Notes under the pieces: generated by a model | The model's database searches: none | The model's input: only the letters and a program-made list of their open reading frames with translations | Told to the model about the DNA's origin: nothing | Assembly (NCBI RefSeq): GCF_964204645.1 | Contig: NC_134030.1 | Location: 3,139,855 to 3,203,854 of the forward strand | DNA length: 64,000 nt | Direction: 5' to 3' | Origin: Tubulanus polymorphus | Lineage: Eukaryota > Nemertea > Palaeonemertea > Tubulaniformes > Tubulanidae | Made by a program: the position numbers and the translations under genes | In this document: positions 1 to 14,528 of the stretch, piece after piece | How positions within the stretch are numbered: the first letter of the stretch is position 1 | How the letters are laid out: the number at the start of each line of letters is the position of its first letter

Positions 1-3000
1 ATGGGGCAAAGATGATAACACGCTAACGACGTGTAATTGTGTATTAAGTATATACATGCATGTAGCTAATACCGGGCAAATTCAGAAAATGTACGTAAGG
101 AGAAGGAGACGTCTTCACGTCTTATGTAAAGGCCAATAGTATTTTCACTCGCAAAATGCAATCCTATGCAGATCAAAAGATGACAAATATATAACAGAGA
201 TGACAGACCCTGTCAGTATACAATCACACGCTAACGACATCTAATTATTGCGTATCAAGTATACATGAGGATAGCTGGGCAAATTCTCAAAATATACGTA
301 TATATATGCCTCAGAGGTCGTTACATCTCAGATGAAGACATTACTATTTTCACCCGCAAAAATATCATCCTACAGATGAAAAAGGGACGAATATAACAGA
401 AATGACGTTTATTAAGACAAACCTGGTCGGGTTTTATATAACTCTGCAACTGTCTAGTCGAACTATCGATGTCATTGATTCTTTGATACATTTGAAGCGG
501 ATTTTGCCGGCCCCATTTTCCGCCAGCTTCGGGCGATTACGTTTGACAGAAAGCAATTACAAGAAATCATCTCAATTATGATGACAGTCGTGTCGGAATA
601 ATCATTTCTTCTGTTTCCGCTGCGCACACAATTCCGACTATAAAACATGACGACGAATTGTGTGCGACCGAATTTGGATTCCGCTGAAAGAATTCGTTCG
701 TAGAAATGATATTTTTTCTGAAGTATGAGCTCTGACGTTACGATCAATTCGGGTCCACTTGTCTACGCTGCTGCCCGCAATGTGTCCATTACCACTAACG
801 CTTCGATGACCCTTGCAAGGAAATGACCAACACGGCAACTATTTCGAAATCTGTACACGTATATAACCGCCTAAAGCGAGTCCGGTTCTTGCGTTGAATT
901 TTTGTAGCCGAGAGCTCGCCGGTGAAATTTTTTGAAAATTGGAAGATTAATTGAATGAACCGGAATTTCCAGTCGATTTAAACAAAGAATCCTGTAAATT
1001 CTCGCCGACCACCGTGCTTTGATTTCCGATTTTAAAATCAAATCCCCTGTTTTGCTCCCACCAAATGTGGTGGGTTTGTAAGGGACACCAGATCAAAACA
1101 AATCATACGAAATCTTCCAATCAAATGTCAATCGCTGTTTTAAGATTGAGAAAAAAGAAAATGAAAAAAATCGTTCCCCGAAGCTCGGCTCAAAATTATC
1201 GGTTGTTTACTCTTTTTAAAGAAAAATCCGCCTTGACAGAAATCATCAGTCGTATACCGCGCGTCATCGTGTAACAGTGACGGCACAGACCGGCATTTCA
1301 AGCAGGTTGATAGATGTAAGATTCGACGATTCTATATAATTGCCGCACCTTTCCACCACTCCGTGTCAATTAGACGAATATTTTTGATTGATTAAAATTT
1401 GATAAGAACTGAGCCGATCTGCGAGCGCTATATCTCAATCTAAATGACATTAGAAAAACTGTTCCGTTCGGCGCGATGAAATTCTCAATGTTTGACGGCG
1501 TTCTTTATATCAATATTGGATCAGGAATTGAAGGGAAATTACGCCGGTATTACAGACCCACGGGATATGATAACTGGTGCTTGATTAAAACAATTTAAGC
1601 GACGCATAAAGCGCATCGGGCTTCCGTAGAAGTCAATACGTGACGTATTCTATTTCGTTAAGATTGATTTAAAAATATGGAAACTGTAGTAATTGGATGA
1701 TATTTAAAAAATGGATATTCGCGAAAAATTGCGAAAGCGTCGTAGATCGTAACGATTGTAACGATTGGAATTTGAATTTATAGCAATGAACGCTGACTGA
1801 AGAAATTCAACTTGATACAGAAATTTCAAATGACAGGGGTTCAGGAGGAATACAGGGCACATTTCGTTGTTCATTGTGTGATGGATATATGCGGATGATA
1901 GCGAGTCGGGGTCGATTTTTCTAATTTGCCCCTAGCTAAAAATCACCCCTGATGAGAACATTGGAATTTATTATCAACCGCGGGAAGGCAGTTTCAACTT
2001 GTTTCCAGACATCTTCGATCATGCCTTATAAAAAAGGGCAACTTGAAATGACAAGGGTCTGTACCCCCCTTACATAGCCCCCCCCCCTCTAAATCTGCTT
2101 CTGAACCCCCACCTAATCATGTTAAATACCGTCAAGTCCGTTATAACGCTGTCATCCTTTTTTATACCAGAGAACAAATTCGCCCAATCCAACTCTAATT
2201 CAACGACTATACCATTCTTTATAACGCCATGTTCCCCATTGGTCCCAACAGTGTTGTATTATAACGGACTGTAGAATATGACGATAATAAATTCACGGCT
2301 AAGACGCGAAAAAAAAAATCAGTTCGTTACGACGGATTTCGCGGATTTTGTAACTGATAGAATAAAATGGATCCGCATGACGAGTGATGATGATCCATTG
2401 TTGAGAATTAGAGACACAGTTATACAGAATGATGTTGTTTCTATATCGCAGACACGCACACTGCGCTGTTCGTATCAATCAGGCTTATATTCATTTTCCT
2501 GTTCGCAGTTCCACCACACCCGGATTAAAACGCGAGAGCAATTCATCTTCACTCGAGGAATCTCTGTGTTTTTTGTCGTGTTTGCTCTGCTTCGCACGTA
2601 AGGGTTTATTCCAAGAGGTATATTATATACATCCACTTCATTAGTTTTGTTTATATACGCATAAAAAAGTCTAACGCTTCTTACGTAAGATCAAGAATGC
2701 CGTAAGTGTAAAATGACTGTTTTAGGATATTTGCATTTTAAATTCAAAGATTCTACAATAAATCAGTCTTTGCTTTTAGAGGATATCCACAATCCTCTCT
2801 ATATTGCTAAATTTCGAACAATAAATAGACATCTTTCCTTCGAGGACCCACTTGCCAAAAATGCAAAAGAAAACTTTTCGTACGAAAAGAGTATTTAGAT
2901 CTTATGAAAAAAATATTCATTTTTTCATCTCGTCACCTCCGGGTCTCAGTATACATGTCGTTAAATCATGCTAAACGATTAAAATCCCCACAAATTTTCG

Positions 3001-5062
3001 AGCCAACGTCTTTTTCCACCAAAGAACAGACGCTGATAGGAGGGATTATTCGTCGGTTTGGGGTCCATCGATCAGTAATCCGGTTCGCATTACTTCAGGT
3101 CGCAAGCAGCCACGTAGATGACATCATTTATTCATGAGGTAAGAATGTATGTAAACAAAATGAGCGAAACATCGGCGGTCGTGATTACCGGGACTTTGCC
3201 TCTACTGCTGACAGTCTGATCTCTGATCGCTGGTAATCATCTCCGAGGTTACGTATGCCAACAAAATATTAAGATGGAAAATGTCGAATTGATAGGAGAC
3301 GATCGACGACGAAAATCGAATTGAAACAATTTTCTAAGAAGAAATAACATAAGCGCATGTAGTTTACTGTTTAGCTTGCTTCGGATCTTGGTTTCTTTCT
3401 TAAGATTAACTTTATTGGACTCGCGATAGAACCGCGGCCCGCACAGCACTGTGATCACCAAACGGGGACTAGAACCCGCCTGCCACTCAGCAATCACAGT
3501 GAATGCAACAGCGCCTTGTGATGTATATCGATATTTTATTGGAATTAAGTTTTGTATTTTTTTTTTCTAGTTCGAATACACTCATGTGAACCACTACTAG
3601 AGTCGAAGACCCGCTGTATCATCTACCCAATCGCCAAATCTCATCATTCCCCAAATTTCTTAAAACTTCGATTTCAAATTTGCAATTCCACATTAGCTTA
3701 GCCCAGAAATTATAAATTTTTTTCGCAGGCGTCAAATAATTTTCTAAAATTAATTTTCTTGTTTCTAGTTCGAATACACTCATGTGATATTGATCACCTT
3801 ATCACACTTGGCAACTGCGTTTATTACATCATCTCATCGAAATGTTTATAGTCATTTTTATATATACAGTTTCAGTTTCAAATAATGAGCAGCAATGAGT
3901 TTGGATTTAACACAATAGAATTTAAACTATTTTAAAAATGAAGAGTTAAAACTGTTTCATTCGCAAGTCCTGGATATTACCTAAAAGTACCACGGTATGT
4001 GTGAGTCTCTTTCTTCCTTAAACCCGATACACTCGTTGCGCCACTCTCCACGAGATCGCGTGTTAGATTTGCCAATATCGGCAAGAAGAGAAATTCGAGT
4101 TCAAATTTCCGATAATTAAATACAGCCGAACCTCGTATGTAACCAGTCAACTAGAGCGCTTTAAAGTAAAAATTTAGCGCATTTCCGAACGGTAAACTTC
4201 GTCGAAAACATCGCCTAGGGATGAATAACGAAACGACGATGTTGTTGCCGCTGCCGCTGTTGCTGCTGTTGCTGCTGCCGCTGCTGCTCATGGAACGAAT
4301 TCAATTTAAAAGTCTAGTATACACGAAATCGACAATATGTCAAACATTTGCACGTTCAAGTGGATGAATTCATCTTGAAATAGTTGCAGTACAACAGAAC
4401 GGCGAATAAATGATGTTAACAGTGTTTCCTTTGATTTGAATAGCAACATCGAATTTCATCATTACGTCACAGAAATGTGGCGAAGTCCTCGTTTGTACGA
4501 GAAGAGATGTTTATAGTCGATTCAACTAATTGACCGTAAGTGAAATAAGTCAATTAGAATAAATAAGTGGCTGGCTATTCATTCTAGAACCTGATTACGT
4601 AACGAAGTAGATTGAGACTATTCACAGTCTATGAGGTACGTATACATGAAAAAGCTCGACGTATCATAGGGACGCTATAGTTCGTAGCAGGGAAAAGGTA
4701 CATCTAGAAGGTCAGGTTTGACAGACCGTTTTTTAAAGTTGGCAAGAGTTGGCAACCATTGAATATAATGGTGACGTCACGTCACGTGCACGGTGCTAAC
4801 TGACGTCACTTCCGGTTCCATAGTTGGACTGATTTTCAAAACTTTAATCATAGAATCTCAATTTACGGTTTTTTCTTAAATATTTACATTTTGATTTGCA
4901 AATTACAGCAAGGAATCGTGGCAGAACATGTGGAATGTTTTCCAGGTAGCTTCAGGAAACAAAACTTCAATTGAAGACTTGAATAGAAAACATCATAAAA
5001 CCTATCATGTATTTAGCGTCGATCGTTACTGAAATGTGAATTAGAATATTAAAATGGCTTAC
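1..5062. other. Left-edge spacer with no supported gene
   Basis: I see no recognisable protein domain or chain of spliced exons here. The open frames are short and lack codon-like structure. The 3' end of the FSTL1 homologue (the rest of its VWC-like domain and its tail) should lie in this stretch on the minus strand, but I could not identify those exons. A CTG/CCG-rich tract sits at about 4245-4290. Near 3425-3490 on the minus strand there are matches to parts of a tRNA-type A box and B box that are too close together for a tRNA gene. A possible plus-strand exon near 4909 is listed separately. Confidence 0.5.
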
Positions 5063-5737
5063 CATTCATTGCAGTTAACTGTCATTTTAGATCCATCGCC
5101 GTAAACTTCGCCGTCCAATTGACAATCTACAAAAATCCGATTTAAACTTATTTTTAAACTATATATAGCGACTTGTTGTTTTGTTTAGAAATGTATTTGT
5201 TAGTCGTGTTTGTAAAGTAATTAGTCATATGTTCTTTCTGTCTTTGTTTATGGCATGTTGTTGCTCAAATTGTCTACTCACTGTCTGTCACCTTTGTTTT
5301 TCATACCTAAGTTTTTGTTACTATGCAGGAATATAGATATAGATATAAGAGTCAGTTGAAACAGAATGAGGGACACAACGCACACTTTTATTTGGCAGTT
5401 TGTACTGAGCAGTTGTTGCGGTCGGTCGGAAGCCGACCAAGCATTTGAATAAAAGATTTTATCAAGATGGAATTGATTGACTTTGGATTAATTTTGACGA
5501 GCTAGTTCCCGAGTGCACTGAAAATCCTAGTTGTTACATATACCCTGAAACATAGACTGGCGTGTCGTCGGTTGATGCACTTGATCCCTTTTTTTCTTCA
5601 AACACGTTTCGCATTTCGCAGAAACGGCTGCGACGCGAGGCGATGACGACGACGGTGATGATTTTCATTCAGTCGTTAAAAAGCTCAACGAAAGCGAAAA
5701 TCCCCGCGTACAATTAACCGAAGCTGCCAGCTTGTAA
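4909..5737 (+). CDS. Tentative two-exon plus-strand fragment, unknown product
   Basis: Two plus-strand pieces look spliceable and agree in phase. The first is 4909-4945, between an acag acceptor and a ccag|gtagct donor. The second is 5622-5737, after a strong pyrimidine-rich tract and a tttcgcag acceptor, ending in a TAA. The second piece would encode an acidic segment (four Asp in a row) followed by a basic helix-like stretch. No start exon was found, and both pieces lie inside an intron of the minus-strand FSTL1 homologue. I do not recognise the product. Chance open frames with fortuitous splice sites are a real alternative. Confidence 0.2.
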
Positions 5738-8700
5738 ATCAGAGAGGAGATCATTAGGATTTAGAAACAAACACACGCGACGAAGACGAGATCACGTAAA
5801 GCCTATATCACACAACACGATGAACGCGATACTCAGTAAATGAACCTTCTTGAAAAAAAAGTGATTAACTATGTTTTATTGGTGTATCATGCATGGGCTT
5901 CATTCAGCTCGCAGCGTTTTACTGATACTTCACCAACCGAAAATGCGTTCATATCTAATAGTCACTAAGTGTTCAACTAAATCACTTGAAATCACAATAT
6001 CCGTGATGATCTAGTAATAAAACGTAAAAGCGAAAATGTTTTCATATTTCATCGTGACTTTAAGTGAATAGATAAATAACGATGCCCACATTCCACCTTA
6101 TGATGGATGTTATGTAGTCAACAGCCGAAAGGTTTTGATCAATTTTCTCGCATAGAATTCTATTGTTGGACTCTAACATTGACAGTGTTTATTCAACCGA
6201 CTTTCATAGCGACTAGTTTTTTAGAAATAAATTCACACACGTCGAAAAGATGGATGGGTATTTCGCGTTCTAATATTCAGGCTACGTACATTGTTTTTGC
6301 AGTTTTCTCGTCGGATCGAGGCAGTGTTCGAATTCGTTCAAATCGAGCATCCAATTCAGGTCAAGGTCGAATCGACCAATCAATGCGTCGATACACAACA
6401 TCCTGAAAAATAATCATATAATTTTAAATCGCTAAAATTTGCATGATCAAAATATATTTGATGGAATATCAATAATCATAACCTTTAGATTTAGATTTCC
6501 TTAAGGGCTTTCAGTTTGACTTATATATTGCATAGTATAACTGGACGTACTGGTCCTAATAAGATAAAACCCACTGTCTACAGATTAAAAGAATTTTAAA
6601 AACAAGAATTTATTTATTTAATCTAAAATATATAAAAAACACGACGTTTCGATCTCACCCTAGAGATCATCGTCAGGTGTGAGATATAGACTAAAAACAG
6701 GGGTATATATGCAGAGGAGAACAGGTTAATTGAGTAAATTGGTGAGTGAGTAAATAATTAGTGTTTGGCAAGGCATGAAGTAATGCTCGTCGTGTTTTCT
6801 ATATATTTAAGATTGAATTAATAAATTCTTGTTTTTAAATTCTTTTAATCTGTAAATAGTGGGTTTTTATCTTATTATCCGTTCACCACGTTTGGGTGTG
6901 GTTATCGTTCTGTACTGGTCATAACCTGTACTTACATCTCTAAAATCTTTAAAATCAACGAATTGGTTTAGAACAAAATGAATCCGCATAGTTTATTTAG
7001 GTGATGGCAATGTATGCACGATATATGAAAGTAAACCTAGATATTAACTGCATGTAAATGAACTTCACAGTTCACTTGAAATTAGTTACAGATCGTAGGA
7101 GGCGCAATACGCGATATGCCAATATAGATTAAAGTGGCAACTGATGATACAGTGTGTAATAATCGGAATTATACAACATTATATTGAAGTACTTCGAGTG
7201 GGAAATTCAACAACATTGATATAATTGCTATAGTTATTATATACGTATTATCATGAAATACCCATCCCGACCAAGTTTTACGGAAGCGATAAGTACGGAA
7301 GCGATAAAGGGCCTCGAGATGTCTGTAAAGTTCCGTAAAGTTTTAATGAATCAAGTCAAATTCAAGTTACAATTTCAACGTTCAGAATTATTGTTTAATG
7401 TTACTAATGTTTTATTCACGAATCAAATTAGAATATGAAGTAATAGGCATAAATATAAGACGATGGACGACTGGTGAGGTTAAAACAAATTTTGAAAGAA
7501 AAAGGTGCGTTCATATTTTTCTTCTTAGGATGTGATTTGTTTTGAAATTGCCACCTGCTTCAAATGTATACGCGGTCTCCTTTCTTAATCTCAGAAAAAC
7601 CGGCTACGTAAAAGGTGGAATTCGATCCAAGCCGACTAATGAAAATGGACTAGTATTACCATCAAATCAAACCTAAACTATGATGGAACTACGCGGCACG
7701 GTCCACAACACTTATGGATGACACGCGGATGCCGTGGATCCATATATGCCGAATGTACTTCAACGGTGACAACATACGTACGAAAATTCATACGCCATTT
7801 GTTCTCATGATAGATACCTTATAAATATATGTAAGATACCTTAAAAGTTGCTTGTCACTTCCGCGAATCTTATCCTTGTCTTTTACCATACAATCCAATA
7901 ACTCGTGCGAGTCGAGTTGTTTATCGAAATTCTTGTCACAAGAATCAAACGTTTCGACTAAAGCCGATGCGTAATTGCGACCTGAAATGCAGAGGCGCTA
8001 TTTCAATCACGATTTTCATATTCAAAAGAAAACGTCGAATTAAAAGAATTAAAAAAAAACGAATTCTGCGTTATCCATTTGCTCTATCACATTTTTGATA
8101 AGACCCGGGTCCAGTTCGACAGTTGTGGGTAGGCAGTCAACTCTTATGAGTCAAAACTAGTTAATTTTCAATGCCTAAATTCTGGAGTTAAATAAAAAAA
8201 CCGTGAAACTGGATCTTGGATGTTGTCATTTGGTTAAGAACATAGCGCTTATGAAATTTAAATTGTTAAAATGAATAACTTGGGGCCAGTTGCAAAGTCA
8301 AGACTTAGATTTAAGACCAGTCTACGACCAACTTAGTTCCAAAATCAATCCAGCTAACTAAGACTTATCTTACTATTTAAGAACACGTTTTGGACCAAAT
8401 CACGACTATGCAACTGTGCCCAGGGGTCGGTTTCACAGTCTGAGTTAAGATGAAGTCATTCAAGCTCAGAGCTCCTGGTGGAACAAAGTCCGACACTTAG
8501 AGAGGAATGAAGTCTCATGTGCCAAGAGTCTTTCAGTTTTGCTAATCTAAAGCAAGAAAGAGCATATTAAAAATCCGTTGCCACTAAAGATTAACGACAT
8601 ACTACAGTATCAGCTGCTGCTGCTGCTGCTGCAGTGCGGGCAGCAGTCAGTTATAATTGTTCAGATTTCTGATCGTTCTGATATCAAAAGGCGACAAGTC

Positions 8701-8899
8701 GATTTCTATTTCCGTCTGAGGAAATAAACTGCCTCGCCATCATTTTCCGACCCGAATCAATTTTTCTCACCTTTCGTAAACCAGCCGTCGGGTAGAATTC
8801 GCGATTTCATCCATCTTATCAATAAATTGCGCAACTGGTTACGTTCGATTTCCAGACAGACAAGGGGCGTTCTATTCGAAAATTTGAGTCCATTTTCGA
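5063..8899 (-). CDS. FSTL1: Follistatin-like protein 1 homologue, partial (EF-hand pair and VWC-like region)
   Basis: Four minus-strand exons agree in phase: 8771-8899, 7840-7981, 6290-6402 and 5063-5126. The first carries the family signature ending in LPDGWF. The second begins GRNYASALVETFDSCDKNFD and holds a complete EF-hand loop, with D, N, D, D and E at positions 1, 3, 5, 9 and 12. The third starts MLCIDALIGRFDLDLNW and holds a second loop with the same spacing. The fourth begins a VWC-like domain (CQLDGEVYGDGS). The order matches vertebrate FSTL1, a secreted glycoprotein linked to BMP and immune signalling. Signal peptide, follistatin/Kazal exons and the C-terminal exons were not located, so the gene is partial here. 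Human FSTL1 is reported not to use its EF-hands to bind calcium; both loops here look canonical. Confidence 0.8.
6556..6911 (-). mobile_element. Inverted-arm element with hammerhead-like core, family A copy 1
   Basis: The element is flanked by a 9-base direct repeat (gtactggtc at 6547-6555 and 6912-6920). Its two ends are long inverted arms: the left arm, rich in aaaacccac and attaaaagaa, is mirrored on the right, followed by a roughly 35-base unpaired head containing ccgttcaccacg. On the minus strand, 6639-6680 folds as a hammerhead-like core: ACAC, CTGACGA, a GATCTC/GAGATC stem, GAAAC, GTC, GTGT. It lies in an intron of the FSTL1 homologue. It encodes no protein and looks like a non-autonomous retroelement. 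Confidence 0.75.
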
Positions 8900-9889
8900 C
8901 TGCAAAATAACAGTGTTGGATTATTGAGAATGGTGAAATATGAACAAGTTCTTTTCAGTTTCCATAGATATGGTGATCGTCTACAAACAATAATGAAGAA
9001 CTAGGAGGGACGGGTATTGACGTTATCGAATCGGGAGTTATTTTCTAATAGTTTTGAAAATGGCTCCATTCGACATGTGACCACTTTCTTCATGATTGTC
9101 GATGTTTCTTCAGAAGCACTTCGCAAAATAATCGTCTCGGTCTGGGAGACTCGAATGACGAAGGCCAGGAAAGCGGAGACCATGTCTGAAGCCCCGGTTA
9201 GTGATCGCGTTGGCGTTCCGGCGGCCCACTTCCAATCAGATCAGTCTGAAACTTAATAACTGTGCAGGTTTGATCAGGTGCCGTGTTACAGGAATACCAG
9301 ATGTATATATACTCGTAATTTGATGAGTTTCAGCGACTTTCGCACGTGAAATGTCGTTTTTTCGACATTCTGATGTTTTTTTTTTTATATATTAGAATAG
9401 ATGTTCGTCCCTTTTTTCATTTGAAAGGTAGATTTGATTTGATTTGATTTGCTGTTCCTTGCACCTTGTGCAAACCCCCATCTGGTGTTCCAGTCACACC
9501 TCCTGCACAAGCATGAAAAAAGGGATTTTATTTCAGAGACATTTGACTCAGAGGGATTTGACTGGTACAGAGACTGATATATTGATGAATCTCAGTATTT
9601 AGAGTTAACAAGTAAAAACCCACTGTTGACGTTTATTGTCTGACAGTATATCATCATATCATTTTGGTTTCTCTGATGATGGAGTTTTAGATAAACTCAG
9701 AAACTGTCGGGCAATAAAACGCTTTAATATCAACTGTGGCTTTTTACTTGTTGTATACAGATCTTTGTTTAGATCGCACATAACTGGAAATTACGGTTCG
9801 TGTAAACAATCGGGTTTGGGGATATACAAGAGAAATCTCACAATAATCCAGTCAAAGATGACAAGTTCTTGAGTAAAAGAGTATCTATT

Positions 9890-10134
9890 AATAAGATAAA
9901 AACCCACTATCTACAGATTAAAAGAATCTAAAAACAATAATTTATTTATTAAATCTGAAATATATATGAGACACGACGTTTCAATCTCACCCTAGAGATC
10001 ATCGTCAGGTGTGAGATAAAGACTAAAAACAGGGGTATATATACAGAGGAGAACAGGTTAATTGAGACAATTGGTGAGTGAGTAAATATTCATCTTATTA
10101 TCCGTTCACCACGTTTGAGTTTGGTTATCGTTCT
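9890..10134 (-). mobile_element. Inverted-arm element with hammerhead-like core, family A copy 2
   Basis: A 12-base target duplication (agagtatctatt at 9878-9889 and 10135-10146) bounds the element exactly. It shares the left arm, core and head with the copy at 6556-6911, but its right arm is largely deleted. The minus-strand core at 9971-10012 keeps ACAC, CTGACGA, the stem, GAAAC, GTC and GTGT; the C before GAAAC is a T, which weakens one stem pair to G-U. Confidence 0.75.
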
Positions 10135-10472
10135 AGAGTATCTATTTTTAGCAAGATTTTGGCTAAATACTACATCAGCCATCATCAGACGTACGAACAT
10201 GAGAACGTTTCAAATTTTGGCTGAAATTATTGTTGGATTTCTAGTCTCATCTTACACGGATATTGTGTATCTCTCAACTTATGATTGGGGTTAATCTTGT
10301 AGCTGCCTAATCAATCTAATACTTCGAGATTTGGGAATAATTATGATTCGATAGAATTTGAATTAATACCTAATTAATAGATTAATACTCTTGTCAAATT
10401 ATGTAAGTTTCTGAAAGCAGCCTTTGAACCTCCATGATGTATCCCCCTAAATTACTATATTACTAAATACTA

Positions 10473-10673
<201 letters not shown>

Positions 10674-13600
10674 TATATGTATGTATGTATTGCCACTATA
10701 TTATATTATGTATTACATGAACGATATTTGTATACTGTACTTTGTACAAAGTTACAATAAACGAAATGAAATGAAATGAAATGATTAGGGTTGAAGATCA
10801 TGTTGTCCATTTTTATAATCTCCCCTTGGTCGTTTTCGATATCATATTATGTCATTAAATTATACGTAAATGCTAATATAGTGCAACTTCTTCGGGGAAT
10901 ATGATATCACCTGTTTGGTTCTAGTGTCGTGTGAATTAATGCATAATTCATGCGAATGCAACCGTGAGAATAGTTCCCGTGAGAGGATGCTCTTGCGCGC
11001 ATTTCTCTATCTCATATTCCAGTCTTTAACTTAAAACATCATCTCGACCCAAACTACTCGTATATCACTAGTCTACTCAACACGAGCGAGCATTCCGTAT
11101 TTAAAACAAACCACCTTTTGCGGTATAATCATGATACACACAGAATATGCTTCGACGAGTCCCAATCGACCGGTTTCCCGCGCATAAAATACCCGATTAA
11201 TAAATTCCCCAAACAGTTTTTCATCACTTTGATTCTATACATCGTTTGTTCGTGCGCGCCATTCGCGCCAGACTTCGCTATGTTTGTGCCGTGTATTGAT
11301 TCGATGTTTGATAGATTGGTGCGATGTCGCAAATCCAACCCGTTAATCTGCAGAATCCATCTCGCTAACACATGTCCTAATCAAAGTGGACACAGACAAA
11401 AACAATCCCTAGTCGACTATCGGCTTCAAACGCTGCGATCGAATTTAACGCCTCAAATATCTTCCCTCATTACTTCTTTGAACGTCGGTTTCAAGGTTTG
11501 TTCGATGATTATAGTGGCGAGTGCTTCTATTTCGGTGTAACCGAGGCCGCACCGAAAATGAAATGATTGTTTTTCGGTCGAGTTTGGTGCTAGCAGTTCA
11601 ACCTCCTCGTTTTCAGTCGAAATATATGAAGTTTATAAAAGGCCAATACGATGATTAAAGAACGGAAATCTGTTTATCAAAATTCATTTAGATAAAATCT
11701 GAAATATCTGAAGATGGATGTAATCTTTCCGAGCACGTCAGTGTAACTGATTTTCGTGGTTAAAACATAATCAATATCGTGAGTCAATTACAAACTCCCA
11801 TTTTTCTTTATCTTATGATAATCACTCTCTACGTTGCATGTACCAGGTATGTTAACTTTAATTGCTATTTCGTCATCGATGCTTTGTTATCATCTCAGAA
11901 CTGATATGGCGTTTGGAGAAAAGTATGTTTTCCTATCATCTGATCTGTTGGACTGAGTTATTCAAATAGTCACCGAACATTTATTCACGTAAATTACCTG
12001 ATTTTTGCGACGATGAGGCCTGCTCAAATCCTACCTGAAATAACGAGAAATCATCAATCAGATCAAATTGAATCCCCCAAATCGAGAAAAAAAGACTGAC
12101 ATTGCACAAATGATTTTTTCGGACTTTGCCACATTCAGGTAAAAAAAGTAACTTACAGGATATGTAGCCATCAACTGAATAATCCAAAAAACTGTATTCA
12201 TTTGTAAGAGTAATCCATACGATACCGTACACAACTCAAACATATTCAAAATATACACATCATCCGATTCAACTTCATTTTGAAATCAACGATAAAATGA
12301 ACAATTCCACTGCATCTTATATTCAAGAGTTATTTGATTCAGTAATCATTGATTAGGTTTGAATTGTTTTTGTTCTATCCGCGATGAGTTGGTTTCGATT
12401 GACTTGTTAGTATCCATCTCTGCCCAGTAGAGCGATACATCGTTACTGGATGCAACAGTGACAATCATCAATGAGATACTGTGTTACAGAGAAACTACTC
12501 CTAGTGGCAGCACTAGGTGGACGGTTCCTGTTCTTTTCACTTTCTGGCTGTTATTGTGACAGTAGGATGCAGTTTAACAGTTGTCCGTTTAGTTTGACTC
12601 TATGTAAAGCTAGATTATTTCATTTCCAATGTCTTAACACAGGGATTGATCTAGTTGGTGGCTTTGGGGGTCTGGACCCCTGTATTCTCATCAAAGTTGC
12701 CTTTTTCTCATGACAGAGAATTTTGAAACCTATAAATTTGATATCCATCCTCTTAGGAGCCAGGTGGAACCTAGAGTGCTTGCCCCCAACACTGGCGTTC
12801 AGGAAATCCTAGATCCGCAAGTGGTTAGTCGAGAAATTGTCAAAAGCCAGTCAGTTTTCGAAACAGTCAAAACGAAACAATCAAAAACAATATTAAGTAA
12901 TGTACATACAGCACTAACTTTATTACTTCTATACTCTTGAATTGAATAATGACAGCATACAAAACAATCTTCACTTTTTCAAGGGATTTTCATTGCTTAA
13001 AACTAAAACATGTGTTAGAGACAATTTTCTTATAGAAAAATTCAAATCATATTTGGCAAATATAAAGACGGTTAAATTACATAGTTTTTACTGTTTAGAA
13101 CTAACTTTTACATTTTGATGTGATTGAAAAAGATTCCTTTTGAAAAGTATCTCGCGACGGACAAATTAAAATAAACAAATTGCATGAGACAGATTCATAC
13201 ATCAGTTATATATCACTTATTCACTAGATGTATTTGAAAATGGCACCAGAATTAAATTCAGCTGTTTTTATCTTACCGCTCGGTAACTATGAAGCAGCAC
13301 AGATTGAGTAGAATGAATTGAAACGCTAATCTCTTCACAGAGGGTTTGAGCAGATCTGCTAGCTTCAATCCAATGGGTCAGGATTCCTTAGTACCCCGCA
13401 ATAGCTGTATAACTTGGAAGTATTTCCCGCAGACAGCGCTTTGAGCGTGCAGTACTGCGGAAAAGCGCTTAACAAGAAAATTTTATTATTATTATTAACG
13501 TTTAGAGCCTCTAATGTAAGACAGACAGGGTTCTTACAGATCAGAAAACCTTTAATTTCCTGATACAATTATGAGATATCCTCAGTGGGGACTGCTTGTT

Positions 13601-14528
13601 CTCAAGCAGCTCCTTTTGCCTCTCATCATCAGCAAGGATCATTCCTGATTTTCCCTGCAAGGAAAAATACATCCGAAATTCCCTGATTTAATCTGTAAGA
13701 ACCCTGGACAGAGTATTAGCTACTAGCACATGATTTCATAGACATTAAATACAAAACTGTACGATATCGATTCAAATACAACAATTTCCTAAAATAAATA
13801 GCACATTATTCTACTGTTCGTGCACCTCACTAGTCCAGCTTAATCAATAATTATCAATTCCACTCCTCTAATGTTAAATTGTGTGCAATGCAATATCATT
13901 TCTTGACAAGGTGTGAATTTTCGCTATAATATGATAATAAACACAATGAAAAAACTATTACGATAAATAAATATGTACATTTAATCAATAGACTACTGAT
14001 ATCATCTGTTCACTGAACCAGAGGAGTCGATCTGAACCAGAGGAGTCGATCCGCCGAAAAATGAATTATTATGTAATCTTTAGGAACCAGAAACTGAAGT
14101 ATTTATTGGTCACTATACAGTCAAGATACTGTGAGACCTGCTTGATTTGGATATGGAATAATTTTGGATTGATTTGAATAGAATTCTTCCAGTTTATGAG
14201 AAATCTGAAATAAATATCATATATATTACATACATTTATGTACTTGAACTGTATATATCCAGATGAAACTGATCCGAATTAAGCAGTTTTTCACTGTATT
14301 TGAGTGAAGGAGGGTTCTCGAAAAGGTAATACGTATTTGCTTACTTTCAGCCACCTCGCCTCATGCATGCAATTTAGAGTGATACATACACAGGGAGAAG
14401 TGGCCGATCATCCATCGATGTCTTTATCACGAATAACTGCTCAGAGTATGTATTTCAGGAAAATATTGAAAAGGAAACTGGCTTTCTACTCCTGCTGGCT
14501 GTACGCGTTATAGACCGCTGCGGTCAGT

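Noticed and set aside
2480-2600. Possible last exon of the FSTL1 homologue on the minus strand, with a Lys/Ser/Asp-rich ending
   Set aside because: No convincing acceptor and no residue match to the FSTL1 tail; chance open frame is as likely.
3420-3500. tRNA-derived element on the minus strand (ttgctgagtgg, ggttctagtcc)
   Set aside because: The B box has a mismatch at a conserved base and the boxes nearly touch; not a functional tRNA.
4245-4290. Leucine-rich signal peptide encoded by the CTG/CCG tract on the plus strand
   Set aside because: A CTG repeat read in the Leu frame always looks hydrophobic; no downstream exon supports a gene.
9001-9183. Signal-peptide-like minus-strand frame (start MVSAFLAFVIRV) as the FSTL1 first exon
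   Set aside because: No cysteine spacing of the follistatin domain follows, and no donor joins it in phase to 8899.
11118-11540. 140-residue plus-strand open frame
   Set aside because: No domain, no splice context and no codon pattern; overlapping minus-strand frame of similar quality suggests chance.
12004-12037. Small minus-strand exon with acceptor and donor
   Set aside because: Too short to recognise and no phase-matched partner exons were found.
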